64,000 nt of DNA from Isoetes taiwanensis (GCA_021234155.1 JAJEKV010000033.1:9643641-9707640); one strand, 5' to 3'. Positions 20,901-34,972 are shown, numbered from the stretch's first letter. Translations and numbers: made by a program. Notes: generated from the sequence alone by a model not told the origin.

Positions 20901-21312
20901 CAGTTAAGTTCCAGGTCCTGCTAGCTGCAAATGAACAACATCCAATGCAATGAAAACAAATGACATCATCTCTAAGAAAAGAAACTTGCTAAAATAACAT
21001 AGATAGCACTATGAAAGAAGTAAATGGAGAAAGAGTTTATAAAGGTCAAAGTATGTGCAATGCACATACAAACCAACATTTGCTCTATAGTGATTCTTGT
21101 TCTTCAAAATGAGGTATACTGTATATTTCTTGGTTAGATAATTGTGAGTGTATAGAGCTTAATTCTAGTCATCTTCTACTCATGAAAAAACATCATACAA
21201 AGGATTACACTTATAATGACCATAGATGTATAGTGACAACATTTTTTTTCCTTTTTATTTTATTTGCATCTTAGTTTTTGCAGCATCCCACAAAATCATG
21301 GATCCCACAAAA
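20901..21312. other. No gene seen
   Basis: AT-rich sequence between the LTR and the LINE remnant. It has no convincing ORF, RNA gene or repeat, apart from a duplicated 'AAAATCATGGATCCCAC' near 21291-21318. Confidence 0.6.
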
Positions 21313-22256
21313 TCATGGATACATATTGATCATAGGAAGAAAGGGTGTCCCAATACTGGCGCAAGCTATAATCATGCTAGTAGAATCTACTAAAGCCCAA
21401 AACAAGTGGGCTTTCCGTGACCAATCATGAACCTCCGCACGAGAACAATTATTTTGCATTGCATAGAGTGCTCTCCAGCCAATCGTCACGTGCTTGTTAA
21501 TACACTGTTCCCAAAATGTGTTCTTACAGAACTCTATACCAAGATACTTGTAGTACAACTTCAACTTCTTGGCTATCATAGCAAATTTGGAACAGTATGC
21601 CGAGAAGATTGAACTATCAAGAGCTTGGTCTTTTGGAGATTAACACACAGGCTTGTGTTCTCACAAAAACTGTATAGAGCGTGTAAATGTTATTGTATAC
21701 TAGCAGCAGTATGTGCCATAAGCGAAACGTCATCAACATACATAAGTTGCCTGATGATATAGTGTGCTAAATGTAGTCCTCCGCCACCATGGTGATCAAG
21801 CCATTCTTCCAACTGATCAATGTACAAGTCAAAGAGTGTAGGAGATAGAGGGCAACCCTGACGTACTCCAATATTGCTAGTGATTTGGGTACCAAATGCT
21901 AGAAACTTACCAAAGATGCTTTCATAGAGCCGATAAACTACATTTTGAAGGTCTTGTGGAACCCCTAGTGTTTGCAAGTGCTGCCAAAGAAGCTCGCGAG
22001 GAAGGCAGAAGTAAAATTCACAAAGCATATACAGAGGTCTTGTTTTAAGCTTTGGCTATGTTCAATAAGCATGCACAATGTGAAAATATGGTCTATCGTA
22101 GAATGGCCTGGATGAAAGCCTGCCTGTCCTACAGCACGTACACCAGTATGTTCAGCCCGTGATGTCAATTGCTTCTCAATATAATACTGGATAGAAGCTT
22201 GGAATGATCATGCGATAATTCGAAGTGTCATTTTTATCACCTGCCTTGTGAATTGG
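21313..22256 (-). pseudogene. LINE (non-LTR retrotransposon) reverse transcriptase remnant
   Basis: Minus-strand segments in at least three frames spell a LINE RT. Upstream there is GDKNDTSNYR, then an AGFHPGHSTIDHIFTL block, then a degraded motif A (FVNFTSAF, the catalytic Asp changed to Asn). Next come ELLWQHLQTLGVP, GVRQGCPLSPTLFDLYID, the catalytic YVDD (MYVDDVSLMA), and downstream a YLGIEF...W thumb-like block. Stops and frameshifts separate the blocks, so it is dead. A 66-76-bp direct duplication lies in its 5' part (about 22181-22256 and 22275-22340). Confidence 0.9.
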
Positions 22257-22545
22257 TACGACCGTACTGATGATAATACTAGATAGAAGCTTGGAATGAT
22301 CATGCGATAATTCGAAGTGTCATTTTTATCACCTGCCTTCTAACAATAGTGATGATTGGAAGCAATAGCGGACCCACCCATTTAAGCAATTCTGCTTGCA
22401 AACGTTGAAGATCAAGAGACTTGCCATTAGATAGATGTCACAGACCTCCTTTGACTTTCTCTGTGAATTGAAGAATATTACCTACCAAAGGAGGCACATA
22501 ATTAGGAATCCCAAGATGTCGCTTCTATATTAACAAATAACTCTA

Positions 22546-22875
22546 TTATGTCAGCATGTTCCTTCCAAACATCCTTGAGAGATAAGAACTGAGGAGATTT
22601 GGAGGTGTATTAAAGAGCTCTAATAATGTGGAACCTGAAACATTATATTTATTTCTTAAATGTTTATAGGCAGCACACTCCAGAAAAGCATATGCCTCTG
22701 ACTCAATCTTAGGGTCAAGACAACTCAGACAATACTTTATGCGTCGAGGAGTTCCATACCACCTTCTTGTCTCAATGTGCAAATGATAAGAGGAAGTTCG
22801 TAGCCGAGAAATCAGGATTCTGTTTTTCCTATTAATATTAAATAGTGGGTAAAATTGTTCTCCATATGCAGCCAT
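22546..22875 (-). pseudogene. LINE C-terminal zinc-binding region, separate fragment
   Basis: A 109-aa frame with RLRTSSYHLHIETRRWYGTPR and a C-x2-C ... C-type pattern (CLSCLDPKIESEAYAFLECAAY). This is typical of the region after RT in LINEs of the same kind. On the minus strand it lies upstream of the RT blocks, the wrong order for one element. It must come from another copy or a rearrangement. Confidence 0.75.
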
Positions 22876-23633
22876 CCATATTATACCACATGATATGCAT
22901 GGCTAGCCTCCTTGTTTTTTAGGCAATATGTTTTTTATCATGTTTGGCACACATGAACCACCTATTTGTTTGGAAGGTTTTATGTTGCATTGCACGCGTG
23001 GCCAAGCTTCCTGTTTCTCATGTGGCGTGCGTGAATAACCCCTATGTATTCATAGGTTTTCTTAACGCATAGGGATGCTGGCTTCTTGTTTCTTTAGGAG
23101 ATTCAAAGTCAGAATGATGACTTATATGATTTCGAGTGACATTTATATAAGCTGATTTGTTCCAGGAGTGTACCTCTCTTGTTGTTCCTTATGCACCGTC
23201 CTCTTCATGTATAACATTCATTGATGGCTCAAGCCTATTTTTGGGAGGCCACATCGAAGTTATGTCAATTGGGCTTTTTTCTTGACCCTGAAGGGCGGTG
23301 ATAAACTTTTGCAAGGCACCTCCTCTATTGTCTTTCCTACTCTATTGCCTTTCCCATTAGGATCTTTTAAAAAATACTCCATTGGTGTGATGAATGACAT
23401 GTCCTTTTATGGTCCGGATGTCGGCATGAGTCTCTTAATAGAAATAATATTATCAAGAGATGTTGAAGTCAATATGGATTGTGAAGAGTTCTTGACATCA
23501 AAATTTCCATGCCACACGGCAAACATCAAGTGTACAATTGGATTTATTATTATTTTAAAGCTTTTATTCCTTTATAAAGAGCCTTCAAGATTCTTCAACT
23601 TGAAACGTATCATTGTTTTTTTATAATCACTTT
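22876..23633. other. Intergenic, downstream of OPR gene; no gene recognised
   Basis: It contains repeated CACGTG/CATGTGGCGTGCGTG-like stretches near 22950-23040 and a plus-strand open frame (23282-23626) without recognisable motifs. The 3' UTR of the OPR gene should lie just left of 23634. Confidence 0.5.
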
Positions 23634-25187
<1,554 letters not shown>

Positions 25188-26697
25188 TTTTGTAAGGAAA
25201 TCCTCTCGATTTGTTTCTCTTTGCAGTATAGACTGAGCTGGGATCTAGATATATGTATAGCGCAATGAGTATTGAAATATTTCTCTGCTATATAAGTTAT
25301 GCTTCAAATCTTCCTTGGACACTGCGTCCAGCAGAGTCCATATATATAGCAGCTAATGAAGCGGGAAGGGAGGTTTCAAACTTTGCTTGTTCAACAAAAA
25401 ACAATCAAATTTGACTCTCCCAGTCTTGAAGAAACGCTATTCATATATGTGGCAAAATATGATTGGTTGATAGAAACTTTTTGGGAAACTTGACATGTTC
25501 CTTTTGCAGATAACTTCTTTGCACGAAATTACAAAAGGATGTTTCCTTTCATTTTTTGAGAACTTCTGAAGAATCTTCCTAGAAGTGCTTCGTTACTAGA
25601 AGCTTGATACCTTTTTAAGTACGCTTGAACGGTATAGATTCCCAGCCAGGTCCACATCCAATCCAAAGTAAAGACTGCTTTGCTTGCATGGTCAGGATAG
25701 CTCTTTGGTGACAACAATCCATTACTTGCCACGTTTTACATGTTTTAAGACATAGAATTGTCTTCTTCTGCCTATGAAAATATCCTCTTTACCCTTTATT
25801 TGATACCTAAACACTGCATTTGGAAAGGACTTTAGTTTATTGCTTAGCATGGAAAAATTAAATTCCTTAAAGCTGCATGATGATAAGATGGTCTTATATT
25901 ATATTATACATGATGTTGTTCCTGATGCACTTGTATATGTTGTACATAGATTTTATAATTAATTTATCAATTTGTATATGTTGTACATAGATTTTATAAT
26001 TAATTTATCAATCATCTATTTAGCAAACACAAATACAAGTATAGTTTTGAAGTGTAATTTCACATGAATGCTAGTATATCTTGACTAAATATCAACACTC
26101 AATCTTCGCGTTTATTTTCTTTGAGAAATTCTAATTGCAATTTATTGCCTATACGAAATTATAACTGCAATTCTTGAATGTGGTGGTTGCTTTTAGGATA
26201 GTGACCCTTCAATTTCAATGGGTGTTAATTGCCATAGAATATTCTAAATAGATAAAATGATACTTATCAACGCTTGTCAAACAAGACACATCTCTATCCT
26301 TAGAAATTGCTTGCTTCTATTATAATTTGCCAATGTTCTAGGGATCTGTATTTTAACGGGTATATCATCTTACTATATCATCTTACGTCCAAAGTCTCTA
26401 GACCCGTTGAAGCTTCTTCATCTAGTTTTGCTTAAAAAGTCTGTGTTTTTGTAAACACTTCAAAGGTGGGACCTAGTGTGGTGTTTTGTGGTCTGTTCAC
26501 TTAGGTTGCTTTTGTCTAAGGTCTTCCTCTTAGTTTGTTTATGGAATTAACATATGAAGTTGTGGGTATGAAAATTGCTTGTTGGCTCCGGTAACCATGT
26601 TCACTAGGTTGCATTTACTTAAGAGCTTCCTCCACCTCCTTTCACGTAGGTTAAATATTGTTCATTCTCCATGGTTAATTTTTTATTGGCTTCATTT
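25188..26697. other. Upstream region of OPR gene and intergenic DNA
   Basis: The first ~300 bp should hold the OPR promoter; TATATAAG near 25290 is a candidate TATA-like site on either strand. A perfect direct duplication of about 40 bp (TGTATATGTTGTACATAG...) is at 25932-26012. Nothing else recognisable. Confidence 0.5.
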
Positions 26698-27138
26698 GTT
26701 ATGATAGGATTCAAAAGCAAGGTGCTAAGGCATTAAAGGTCACCAACGCTATATAAGGTGGTTCATTGCTATTGGGCACATCTCTATATGAGTGGAGTTC
26801 ACGACATGTGTATGAACATGCATATATGGGTCAAGATAGTTTTACCCTGAATTGGTTTTCTGGAGCAAAAAAATCCGAGCCTCTAGGATCCTTTGCCTGT
26901 CCCCTATGGAACTCGTTTTTTGGGCACTTTGTGTCAAGTGCTTGATTGATCTTTACGGTTGCCGCGTCTTGCGGAGAGATTGGTTAATTGGATTTTCATG
27001 TGTTGTGATAGGATTTAAAAGTCTATGTATCAAGGTGCTAAGTCTATGTATCACCAACATGTATGAACATGCATATAGTTTGGGTCAAGATAGTTTTACC
27101 TCAGGTTGGTTTTCCGAGTAAAAAAAAAAAAAAAAAAC
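26698..27138 (+). repeat. Two diverged direct repeats, the second ending in poly(A)
   Basis: Segments 26698-26870 and 27001-27138 share GATAGGATT, AAGGTGCTAAG, TATGAACATGCATAT, GGGTCAAGATAGTTTTACC and GGTTTTC. The second ends in 18 A residues and the first in 7. This is consistent with a retroposed 3' end present twice, but there is no RT nearby and no clear target duplication. Confidence 0.55.
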
Positions 27139-28910
27139 CCTTTAAATCTGTTTAATACAGACTTTCTACCATTCTATGGACTTTTTCAAAGACCATATCT
27201 TGGTACAATTTGCGTACCTTTAGGTTTACAAAGAAAAGTACGATACCCTAAGCCTTAATCTAGTTACCTAACTTGACATTATTTCCTTCATATTGGTATT
27301 TTCAATATAAGTAATTTAAATTTCTTGCATAAACCGGCTTTGCTAAATTCATCTAATGCATCAATTAGTTTGGAATCTGTATTATAAGCCTACATTCTAA
27401 TGTCATATATAGAACCAGCTCTTATAATCATGACATGTCGTCATACATTTCCATAAAAATAACCGTGATTTATGTTTTGGTGAGATAAGGACTCGCTATA
27501 CTCATAAAAGGCATTCAAGACATGATCACGAACCACAATATGAGTGGTTCCTGTTTACATGCACTAAGAAGAGCTACCAAATATTCAGACTTAGACAAAG
27601 CCATAAGAAGATCAACTAGATATTCAGGCTTACATAAAGCCGTATTTGAGTGCTGCTACTAGATAAAGCAGCTTAATATTCTTTAAACTCCATTTCTAGA
27701 ACAAATAAGTTTGACAAATCAAAGAAACAAATGTCTTAGTCACTTCCCTTCCAAGCTATAACTCCATCTTCATCATTGCAATATTCTGCCACATGCTGCT
27801 ATGATATCGATCAGCTGATCCATTGCATCATTTTCGTGTTTATCATCCTTCTAGCCTAAGAAAAACTTGAATGGACAAAATAGCGACAAGGAGAGTAGAG
27901 AACCGGTACCTGCAGCCAACCAATACATCATTAGCCTGATAAGGGTAAAGATGCAAGGGCCAAAAGGTACAATGGTGTCTCTCGGCGTTTAGCCTTTCAC
28001 ACCTTGTAACCTTTTGCCCTGAGTTAGTCCTAGATCTAAAAGAATGATAATAATATCAATAATGTAATGCTCTTTGGCAATTATTAAATACATCAATAGT
28101 GTTGAAAATAGCAAAATATATCAGATCATTATTTATCGATTTAGAATACAATCAATCATCACAAAATGGTCATCAACAAACCACATAAACAAAAGGATAG
28201 AGAATTTGTCGGCAAACCTGGGTTGAAGCTCTTTGCTTCATTATTTGAGTAAAGAATAATTTCAATAGCCTGAGATCAAGTCTGATTGTGCACCACAGCA
28301 AATAATCATTGGGCAGATCTCATTCTTATTGCGCACAATAAATAATCGATGGAGAATTGCTGAACCCTTTTATTCAGCAGCTAGAAATTAAGCATGGTAC
28401 TCCACAAATATTTGAAGCTTGCTCAACGATTTAATCCATTTGTCGACGAAAAATAGTAGAGTCTTCATGTATTAGACTGGAGAATAGATCAAAAATGGAG
28501 CGGCATGGCATAATCATGGTGTCGCTTGCATCTCTAGACCATCGGCATATTCTGCCATAGCAAGCTTTAGGGTTTCAAAACCCTACACTTAAAGCATATA
28601 CTGGCTTGTCCAAAATCCTTTGGCTAAAAGACATATAATATTTATCATGTATCAATTGCTCTTTCAATGCAAACAAACTAGAGGATGTTCCACCAGGTAT
28701 CACCTAAGCTAAAACACGTAAGTAGATACCTTAGTTGTTGTTTTTTGTCAAGCCATATGGCCCACTAAATTAAAGAGCTAGCTCCAAGTCCAGCTTTTCT
28801 CAATAAAATAGATAGAACCTTGCCTCTTAGTAAAGCAATTGCTACTCTAATAATCGGTTGATTCTATGTATGAAATACCATGGGATTGGTAAAGCTTTAA
28901 CATTTTAATA
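27139..28910. other. Non-coding, diverged repeat-derived DNA
   Basis: No ORF of note. It contains a diverged relative of the tandem-unit hairpin (27955-28021) together with its flank GGTTGGCTGCAGGTAC in inverse orientation. Near 27200 is a TTGGTACAATTTGCGTACC stretch resembling the left end of the Penelope-like direct repeat. It is probably old retroelement debris. Confidence 0.5.
27955..28021. repeat. Diverged hairpin related to that in the tandem unit
   Basis: Arms CCAAAAGGTACAATGGTG and CACCTTGTAACCTTTTG pair with small bulges. The outer flank matches the tandem unit (6960-7035) in inverse orientation for about 70 bp. Confidence 0.65.
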
Positions 28911-29491
28911 AAAAAAAAAACCTTTTTAAGACATTTGTCTTTTACCTTTAAACATCCTTTTCAAGGATGTATCAAGGTACAATTTGCAGACCTTTGGACC
29001 AATAGGTGCGTAAGTCCAAAGGCCAAGATATGGTTACGAGAAAAGCAAGAAAGGAAAAAAAAAATTTACCTTTGATTTGAGTATTTAAAATATCAGTTTG
29101 CAATAAAGCAATAAATTATAAATTAATCAATGAATTCATAACCATTAAGTGTCACTGTTGATTATTCTTCAGCCATGTCTATGATCTTGAAAACTTCATG
29201 CCTCAAGGACGAAAAATCTTCCAAACTCTTGCATGCATACAAAGCAAGGAGCAAGAAACCAAGTTACCTGCAGTAGAACCAGAGACAGTTAGCCTTAATC
29301 AGGGTAAAAGCCTAAGCTACTAACAGGTAAGCAGTAGGTTTCTTGAGCTTATCGCCCATCACCTCATTTGTTAGCACAACATAATAGAAAGATGTAAATT
29401 TGTTGCAGACTAAATCTATATGTCACAGCCCATTAGAAAATTCCATACATTAATTTAATTATGCATGCACATGCAAACAAAGTGTAAATTC

Positions 29492-29600
29492 TATAAGCTT
29501 AATTTTCTATTTGATCCATGAGGGATCTATATGCTGTAATACTTCCATCTGATGAATAAAACATCTTCTTTCCTTCAAAAAAAAAAAAAAAAAAAAAAAA
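29492..29600 (+). mobile_element. Poly(A)-tailed retro-insertion (mRNA 3'-end type) with target duplication
   Basis: Absent from the matching place in the right repeat (37141-37153). It is flanked by AAAGTGTAAATTC at 29479-29491 and 29598-29610. The insert has AATAAA at 29555-29560, then 16 nt, then 24 A residues, which is the 3' end of a polyadenylated RNA, heavily 5'-truncated. The gene of origin is not recognisable. Confidence 0.88.
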
Positions 29601-31793
29601 GTGTAAATTCCTAGCATATCTGCTCCACAGGCATGCATTTCAGATTTCCTCACTGGAAGATGGTTACACTTATTCAATTTACCCCAAGATATTCCTGCAT
29701 AGAGCTGGATTCTATACACTATGACTAAATACAACGCATGCATCTAGTTTATGTCCGTCTGCCTATGTCCATTTATTCAAGTAGCTGCCTGTGCAAATAA
29801 ACCACTCAAATCCTAAATTACAGTCAAGCATGCATTATGCCTTTTAAGAGAACATCTTTAGACTGTTCAAATATTAGTTAAATATAACAGTGCATGCAAA
29901 TAATAAGGCAAAATCCTGGTATATTGAGATTATTGTGCAATCAGCAATACTAGCAGCGTTACTAGCAGTTACGTTTAAGCAGCTACCGTTTATAATAGTG
30001 GTAAAACCATTGAAAAAACCACTGGCTGTCACAAATACCACTTTGCATAGGTTCAGCAGTAGGCATGATGTCATGAGTTACACTCAGGCCGATCTAGAGA
30101 GGAGACACTCATATAAACTTCCAGATCTATAATACACTATACTACTGTAGATTTTGCCAGCATGCAAAAATATTGTAGATTTCATCAACATGCCAAATAA
30201 GAGGAGCTTTGAAGCTATAAGAACATCTAATAGCCAATACGAATTTCAGAACATATCTTTTAAGAAAAGCCCATGTGATGCATAATGGAATCCTAGTATA
30301 TTGAAATTATTGTGTAACCAGCGTTACTAGCAGCATTATTGGCAGTTCTGTATAAGCTGCTCCCTTCTATAATACTGGTGAAACCATTGAAAACACCAAG
30401 TTAAATAAAGAGCATGACTGTTATAAGCATCCCTTTGCTATGGTTCAGCAATAAGCAAACTGTTATGAGTTATAATTCGGCCTATCTAGAGAGGAGACAT
30501 TCACATAAAATTTCAAAATCTATACCACAATATTATACTGTAGATTTCACCAGCATGTAAAAACACTGTAGATTTCATCAGCATACACAATCAGAGGAGC
30601 TTTGATGCACAATCAGAGGGGCTTTAATGCTGTAAGTGCATCCGATAGCAGCTAAGGGTTTCCAGATCTATTTCTAGAAAGAATTCTATGTCATGACTGT
30701 CGGAGCCTATTTCTCAGTAGCACATATGCTAAGCATTGCAAGCTCACAAGTAAAAACCATAGTACGGAACTGTACTATGTTCTAGGGTGTCAAATCTAAA
30801 GTCCAGGCAAATATCCCTGTTAAGATTTAATAGATTATTCAGCTCAGTTCCAGACTATTCAATTAAAGAGGTAAGCATACAATATGATATAACACAAGTG
30901 GTTATAGATCTCAGATTATCATTCTACATAGAGCCCTTACTTAGGCATATTTCTAAGTAGACAAATGCATTGGGATTGAAATACAAAATTGACATAACCG
31001 TTAAATAATCTACACCATCATATATCATATATCCCAAGTGTCAAGTCTAATTATGATTCTTGAAGAGAAAATTATGAAAAAGCATTCAGTAGACATCATT
31101 GTTCAGACCTGAGAGGAGGAATTTGTGCCAGATTTGATGTCTTCATTTTTGTTGATTTGTTGATTGCCGGATGCTTCACCAATGCCGTGCTTTCTCTGAG
31201 ATGCATCAGTGGTCAACCCAATATTGCTTTCATTTCCTTTTTCAGTTGGTATAGCAGGATTGCATGTTGCTGGATCAGTGGATTCAATAGCATCACTGCT
31301 TTCTTTGCTCTTGTCACATATCTTGATTCCTGTTTCTGCCGTTTTCTTGTGAAAAGGGAAGATCTTCTTATTGCTTGCACTTTTTGCTAATTCCTCAGCT
31401 AGTCTCTTCCTAGATTTAAACTGCCTTTCTTTCTGCCCATTTCTACTTCCATGAAAATTTCAGACTGGTGCAATACTGTAGATTTAATATGCCAATGCTA
31501 TAATCGAAAATCTTCTATCTAACAGCACCATGATCGCTGGGACCCCATTTAAGAACTCTCATTAGGGTTCAAGCAATATTTTCAGCTAGTTCATGTCTCT
31601 GATCCTCATATACATGCCGAAACCTAATTGGTTTAAGATCTACACCATACCTGTTTCAATGGCTTCAGATTGCTCCATCTACCATGTGCCAGTTGTAGGG
31701 CAGATGCCGATCTGCATATATCTTGGGCCGAAGTAATCAGAGGTGGTCGTTCCGTTTTAGGGTTTCGTCATCCCATATCTTTGGTATTCCAAG

Positions 31794-32243
31794 TTTACAC
31801 AATTATTTTTGTAAAATACAGTGACTCAATTTTTTCAACATTTCCATGGTAGATTCTAAAGTTTATGATATGAGCTACCCTTTTCATAGAAATATGTAGT
31901 TAGTTGATCATGGATCTTGTATGTACATAATGTGTCACAATTTTCTTTGTGCTTTTTTATCTGTAAGAGTGTATCGTGGCCCAGACACCCATTGTGACCT
32001 TAAAGTTAAGCCTCGAAACTAAACAAAACGTTAGTCATATATCTCATTCTCAAAAAATTATACGTACCCTATTGTTTGGGTCCTGGAAAGTTATGGCATT
32101 TCGTTTAAAGCTATTCGGTAAAACAATACCTTAATTTATAAACCAGTTCATCAGTTTTCCGTTGAAGCTATAGTTCCTGTTGTAATACAGCATAGCAAGT
32201 CAGTTATATCCAGATATGTTAACAATATGAATTATAACCCAAG
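31794..32243. repeat. 450-bp segment present in left but absent from right long repeat
   Basis: Bounded by the direct repeat CCAAG (31789-31793 and 32239-32243). The right repeat has a single CCAAG with the flanks joined. It is either an insertion with a 5-bp target duplication or a deletion between short repeats in the right copy. It does not have GT-AG ends. Confidence 0.85.
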
Positions 32244-32341
32244 AGGCATGTAATTCCAATAATAAAAAAGCCTTCCTCCTTCCGTAGATAGGGGGGCTCT
32301 TATTTTTATCAAACAAACACAGAATGTGTAATAGTCTGATA

Positions 32342-32374
32342 GTAGCAACAAGGGGAGTAGGGCCTTGTTGCTAC
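32342..32374. repeat. Perfect 12-bp inverted repeat
   Basis: GTAGCAACAAGG at 32342-32353 and CCTTGTTGCTAC at 32363-32374, with a 9-nt loop. A competing GTAGGG/CCCTAC pairing overlaps it. It lies just 3' (minus sense) of the RT exons; a terminator- or ribozyme-like role is not demonstrable. Confidence 0.7.
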
Positions 32375-32429
32375 AAGCGCCCTACCCCACCTATGTTCAA
32401 AAAAATACACATATCGTCTACTCACCTTT

Positions 32430-32671
32430 AGACAGGATGTCCTTTAGAAACCTGATCATATCTCCTTTGCTGTATAGAATACCAGGGAATGCTTCATTTT
32501 GTAATGTGTTGAGAACATTATTACACATATGATGCCTAGCGAAGCCATTGGAGCAGAATGCCTCAATTAACCCCTTTAAGTCAACAGCAGCATGATACGC
32601 ATTTGAGTGACAGTAGACGTACGGTAGAATCTGTGAAAGTTTTACCTTGGATGCCTGCCTATATGGTCTGC
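32430..32671 (-). pseudogene. Duplicated 3' coding exon of the RT element
   Basis: A near copy of 32692-32937 at a period of 263 bp. Both copies start after CTGCAG, encode the same post-RT region, and end at AAAG before GTGAGT or GTGAGC, a good 5' splice site. This copy has accumulated more changes (such as GATACG for the other copy's ATTTG). It suggests tandem duplication of one exon within an intron-retaining element. Confidence 0.8.
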
Positions 32672-34743
32672 AGTTTTTTTATGCTCACCTTTAAACAGCA
32701 TGTCCTTTAGAAACCTGATCATATCTCCTTTGCTGTATAAAATACCAGGGAATTCTTCATTTTGTAATGTGTTGAGAACATTATTACACATATGATGCCT
32801 AGCGAAGCCATTGGAGCAGAATGCCTCAATTAATCCCTTTAGGTCAACAACAGCATTATTTGCATTTGAGTGACAGTATACGTACGGTAGAATCTGTGAA
32901 AGTATTACCTTGGATGCCTGCCTATATGGTCTGCAGCTGATAGCCCAGATAAATTTATTGACGGCAAATGGTAACTTTGTTCTCTTGTCATATCTGCTGA
33001 GTTCGAATAATCCCCTGTCATAGTCCAATACTTTTATTGAAATGTTTAAGAACTCACATTTATACCCAACTGGTCTGCCAAGGTTTGAAGATCTCTTGTA
33101 TGTAGTTTCATCTTTGATACCAAGATGAGCAAGGTTATAGATAGTAATATTAGAGTTAATATCAAAGAATTCCCTAAGGTCATCACCAATCGAGATGCAT
33201 ATTGGAACCTGTATACATCATTAAGTCTTCCAACATATGCCAGATTTAGTATAAACCTCAATTCATACCATGCAAGGTATAGATTACACCATGCAGGGCT
33301 ACAGGAGAGTCCCATGGGAATTCCTCTTATTTGTCTTCAAGTCTTCATTCCCATTTGCAAAAAACAATGACTGAGCAGCCATTGATTCATATCCTTGAAC
33401 TGTTGTAGAGAGATACAATGCCAACTGACATACTCTTTGTCTTTTGAGGAACGGACCCATTTGATAGAAAATATATCATGTTTAGCTTTTATTAACAAGT
33501 CAAAGAGATTCTGGTCAGTCATCATAAAGCTCCATACAAGCTCCGCAATCTCATTAATAATGTCAATGATTCCTTCATCCCCGAAGATAGGGATGTTTTC
33601 ATAGCATTTCGTAATGTCAGCACTAAAAACTTCATGTATTTTCTTGGGCAAGTTCAGTACTTTGTCATAAACAGAGCTAATGATCCAGCAGGCATTTATC
33701 ATCTTTTGATTCCAAAATCTCAGCTTGGCAGTCTGTGCGAAACATACTTTAGGCCATTGTTCAATCATGCAATTAAGTACAGCTGTAACAACATTTGAAA
33801 TTTCAGAGAAGACAGTCTCATGAGCATTTGTAAGCCATCTATATTCTTGTTTATGGGCTTTATATACTGCCATTAAGTAGGGTAACTTCAAATTTTGGAC
33901 AGGAATATCCCAAATGTGCTTAATGATTTCTTCTACACAATTTTTTATTGTTTCCATTGGGGAAACATCACATTCCTCAAAGTCAGCACTTCCAAGTCGA
34001 AGCCTTGCCATTTCAGCAATATGTACTTGGCATATAAAGACGGCATTATTGGCAGCCTTATCCAACCCTGCTACGTACAAATTTTTGTTGAGCCATTCAA
34101 TATTTCTTTTGACCTCAAGGTCATTCCATAAGAATCTTTTAGGAAATAGAGAGTTTTTAAGTTCAACGATCTCCACATGTGCTAAGCGAAGCAACATATT
34201 ACAGATGTTAAGAATGTCATCTTCAGTAAGGTCCAACAATTTAAATTTATGTATATGGAAGAACTTTTGACAGGCCATACTGAAATCATCAAGAAAGTCT
34301 TGTACATTAAAGCTATGGTCTGGAATATGGTTTAGACCCAGCGAGAAGGCTTTTCTTAATTTGGTGGAGTGAATAATCTCCAGATCGGTCGTTCTGACGT
34401 GCCCAATGGATATATCAATGAATCTAGATAGATTTGGTTTGTTACATGGACAATGATTAGCAGTACAATCTGCAAAGATTTTAAACGGCTTATATACTTT
34501 GTCCTTTACTTGGTCAATGTACTTCCAAGCAAAAGTCGTGTCATTAACCAGCTCAGTTCCCCTATCTTGAAGTGTTTCAGTCAAGACACAGTCAAATATT
34601 TTCCTAACGTCCAATTTCTCTATGCTTTTAGAAAAGAATGTAAGGTGAATGACATGCAAATCATTCGACATACCAGTAATGGTTAAGTGATTCTTTTTGT
34701 TGCAATCCTTGACAATGTTTCTGGTCCGAGTATTGTCATCATC
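32642..34743 (-). pseudogene. Penelope-like reverse transcriptase, decayed
   Basis: An exon opens after the acceptor TTTGTAG (about 34743) and encodes a 444-residue frame. It has a CPCN cysteine motif, KAFSLGLNHIP, RT motif A (FSADITKCYENIPI) and then an in-frame TGA at 33337. The frame resumes with GIPMGLSCSPAWCNLYL (motif B). After a one-base frameshift the catalytic box follows (IGDD, near 33195-33206), then a thumb and C-terminal region down to 32642. It is clearly an RT, not LTR- or LINE-type by motif style. The KAFSLGLNHIP block, retained introns and long direct repeats favour the Penelope-like class. No GIY-YIG endonuclease is visible in the window. It is non-functional as it stands. 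Confidence 0.72.
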
Positions 34744-34972
34744 CTACAAAGTTAGAATAATAAAAGTACATTTTAGAAATATACTACAAGAAGAGTTTAT
34801 AGATTCCATATATTTCATGAGCCAAATGGCAAAATATTTCATATGAGCAGTTTTTTGACAAAATATGTCCACTCTCACCAAGTAAAAACTGTCATAGGAA
34901 AAAAGACTTGGTGAGGTATCAATGACAATAGCATATACTTATGTATGCATATGTAATATGCTTCATAGTAGT

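Larger units (their letters stand above)
28911..32260 (-). repeat. Left long direct repeat flanking the RT element
   Basis: It matches 36650-39366 over almost its whole length in the same orientation. Two extra segments are present only here: a poly(A)-tailed insertion at 29492-29600 and 450 bp at 31794-32243. It also contains the counterpart of the 5' coding exon (about 31103-31474 minus), with a small deletion. The arrangement of repeat, body and repeat resembles the long pseudo-LTRs of Penelope-like elements. Confidence 0.9.

Noticed and set aside
31794-32243. A spliced-out intron explaining the 450-bp absence in the right repeat
   Set aside because: With the CCAAG overlap no placement gives GT-AG ends, and the missing piece is in genomic DNA of the other copy.
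28911-32260. Hammerhead ribozyme of the kind found in Penelope-like repeats
   Set aside because: I looked for CTGATGA followed by GAAA on both strands. The few CTGATGA hits (such as near 32150) lack the correct order and stems. A covariance search would be decisive.
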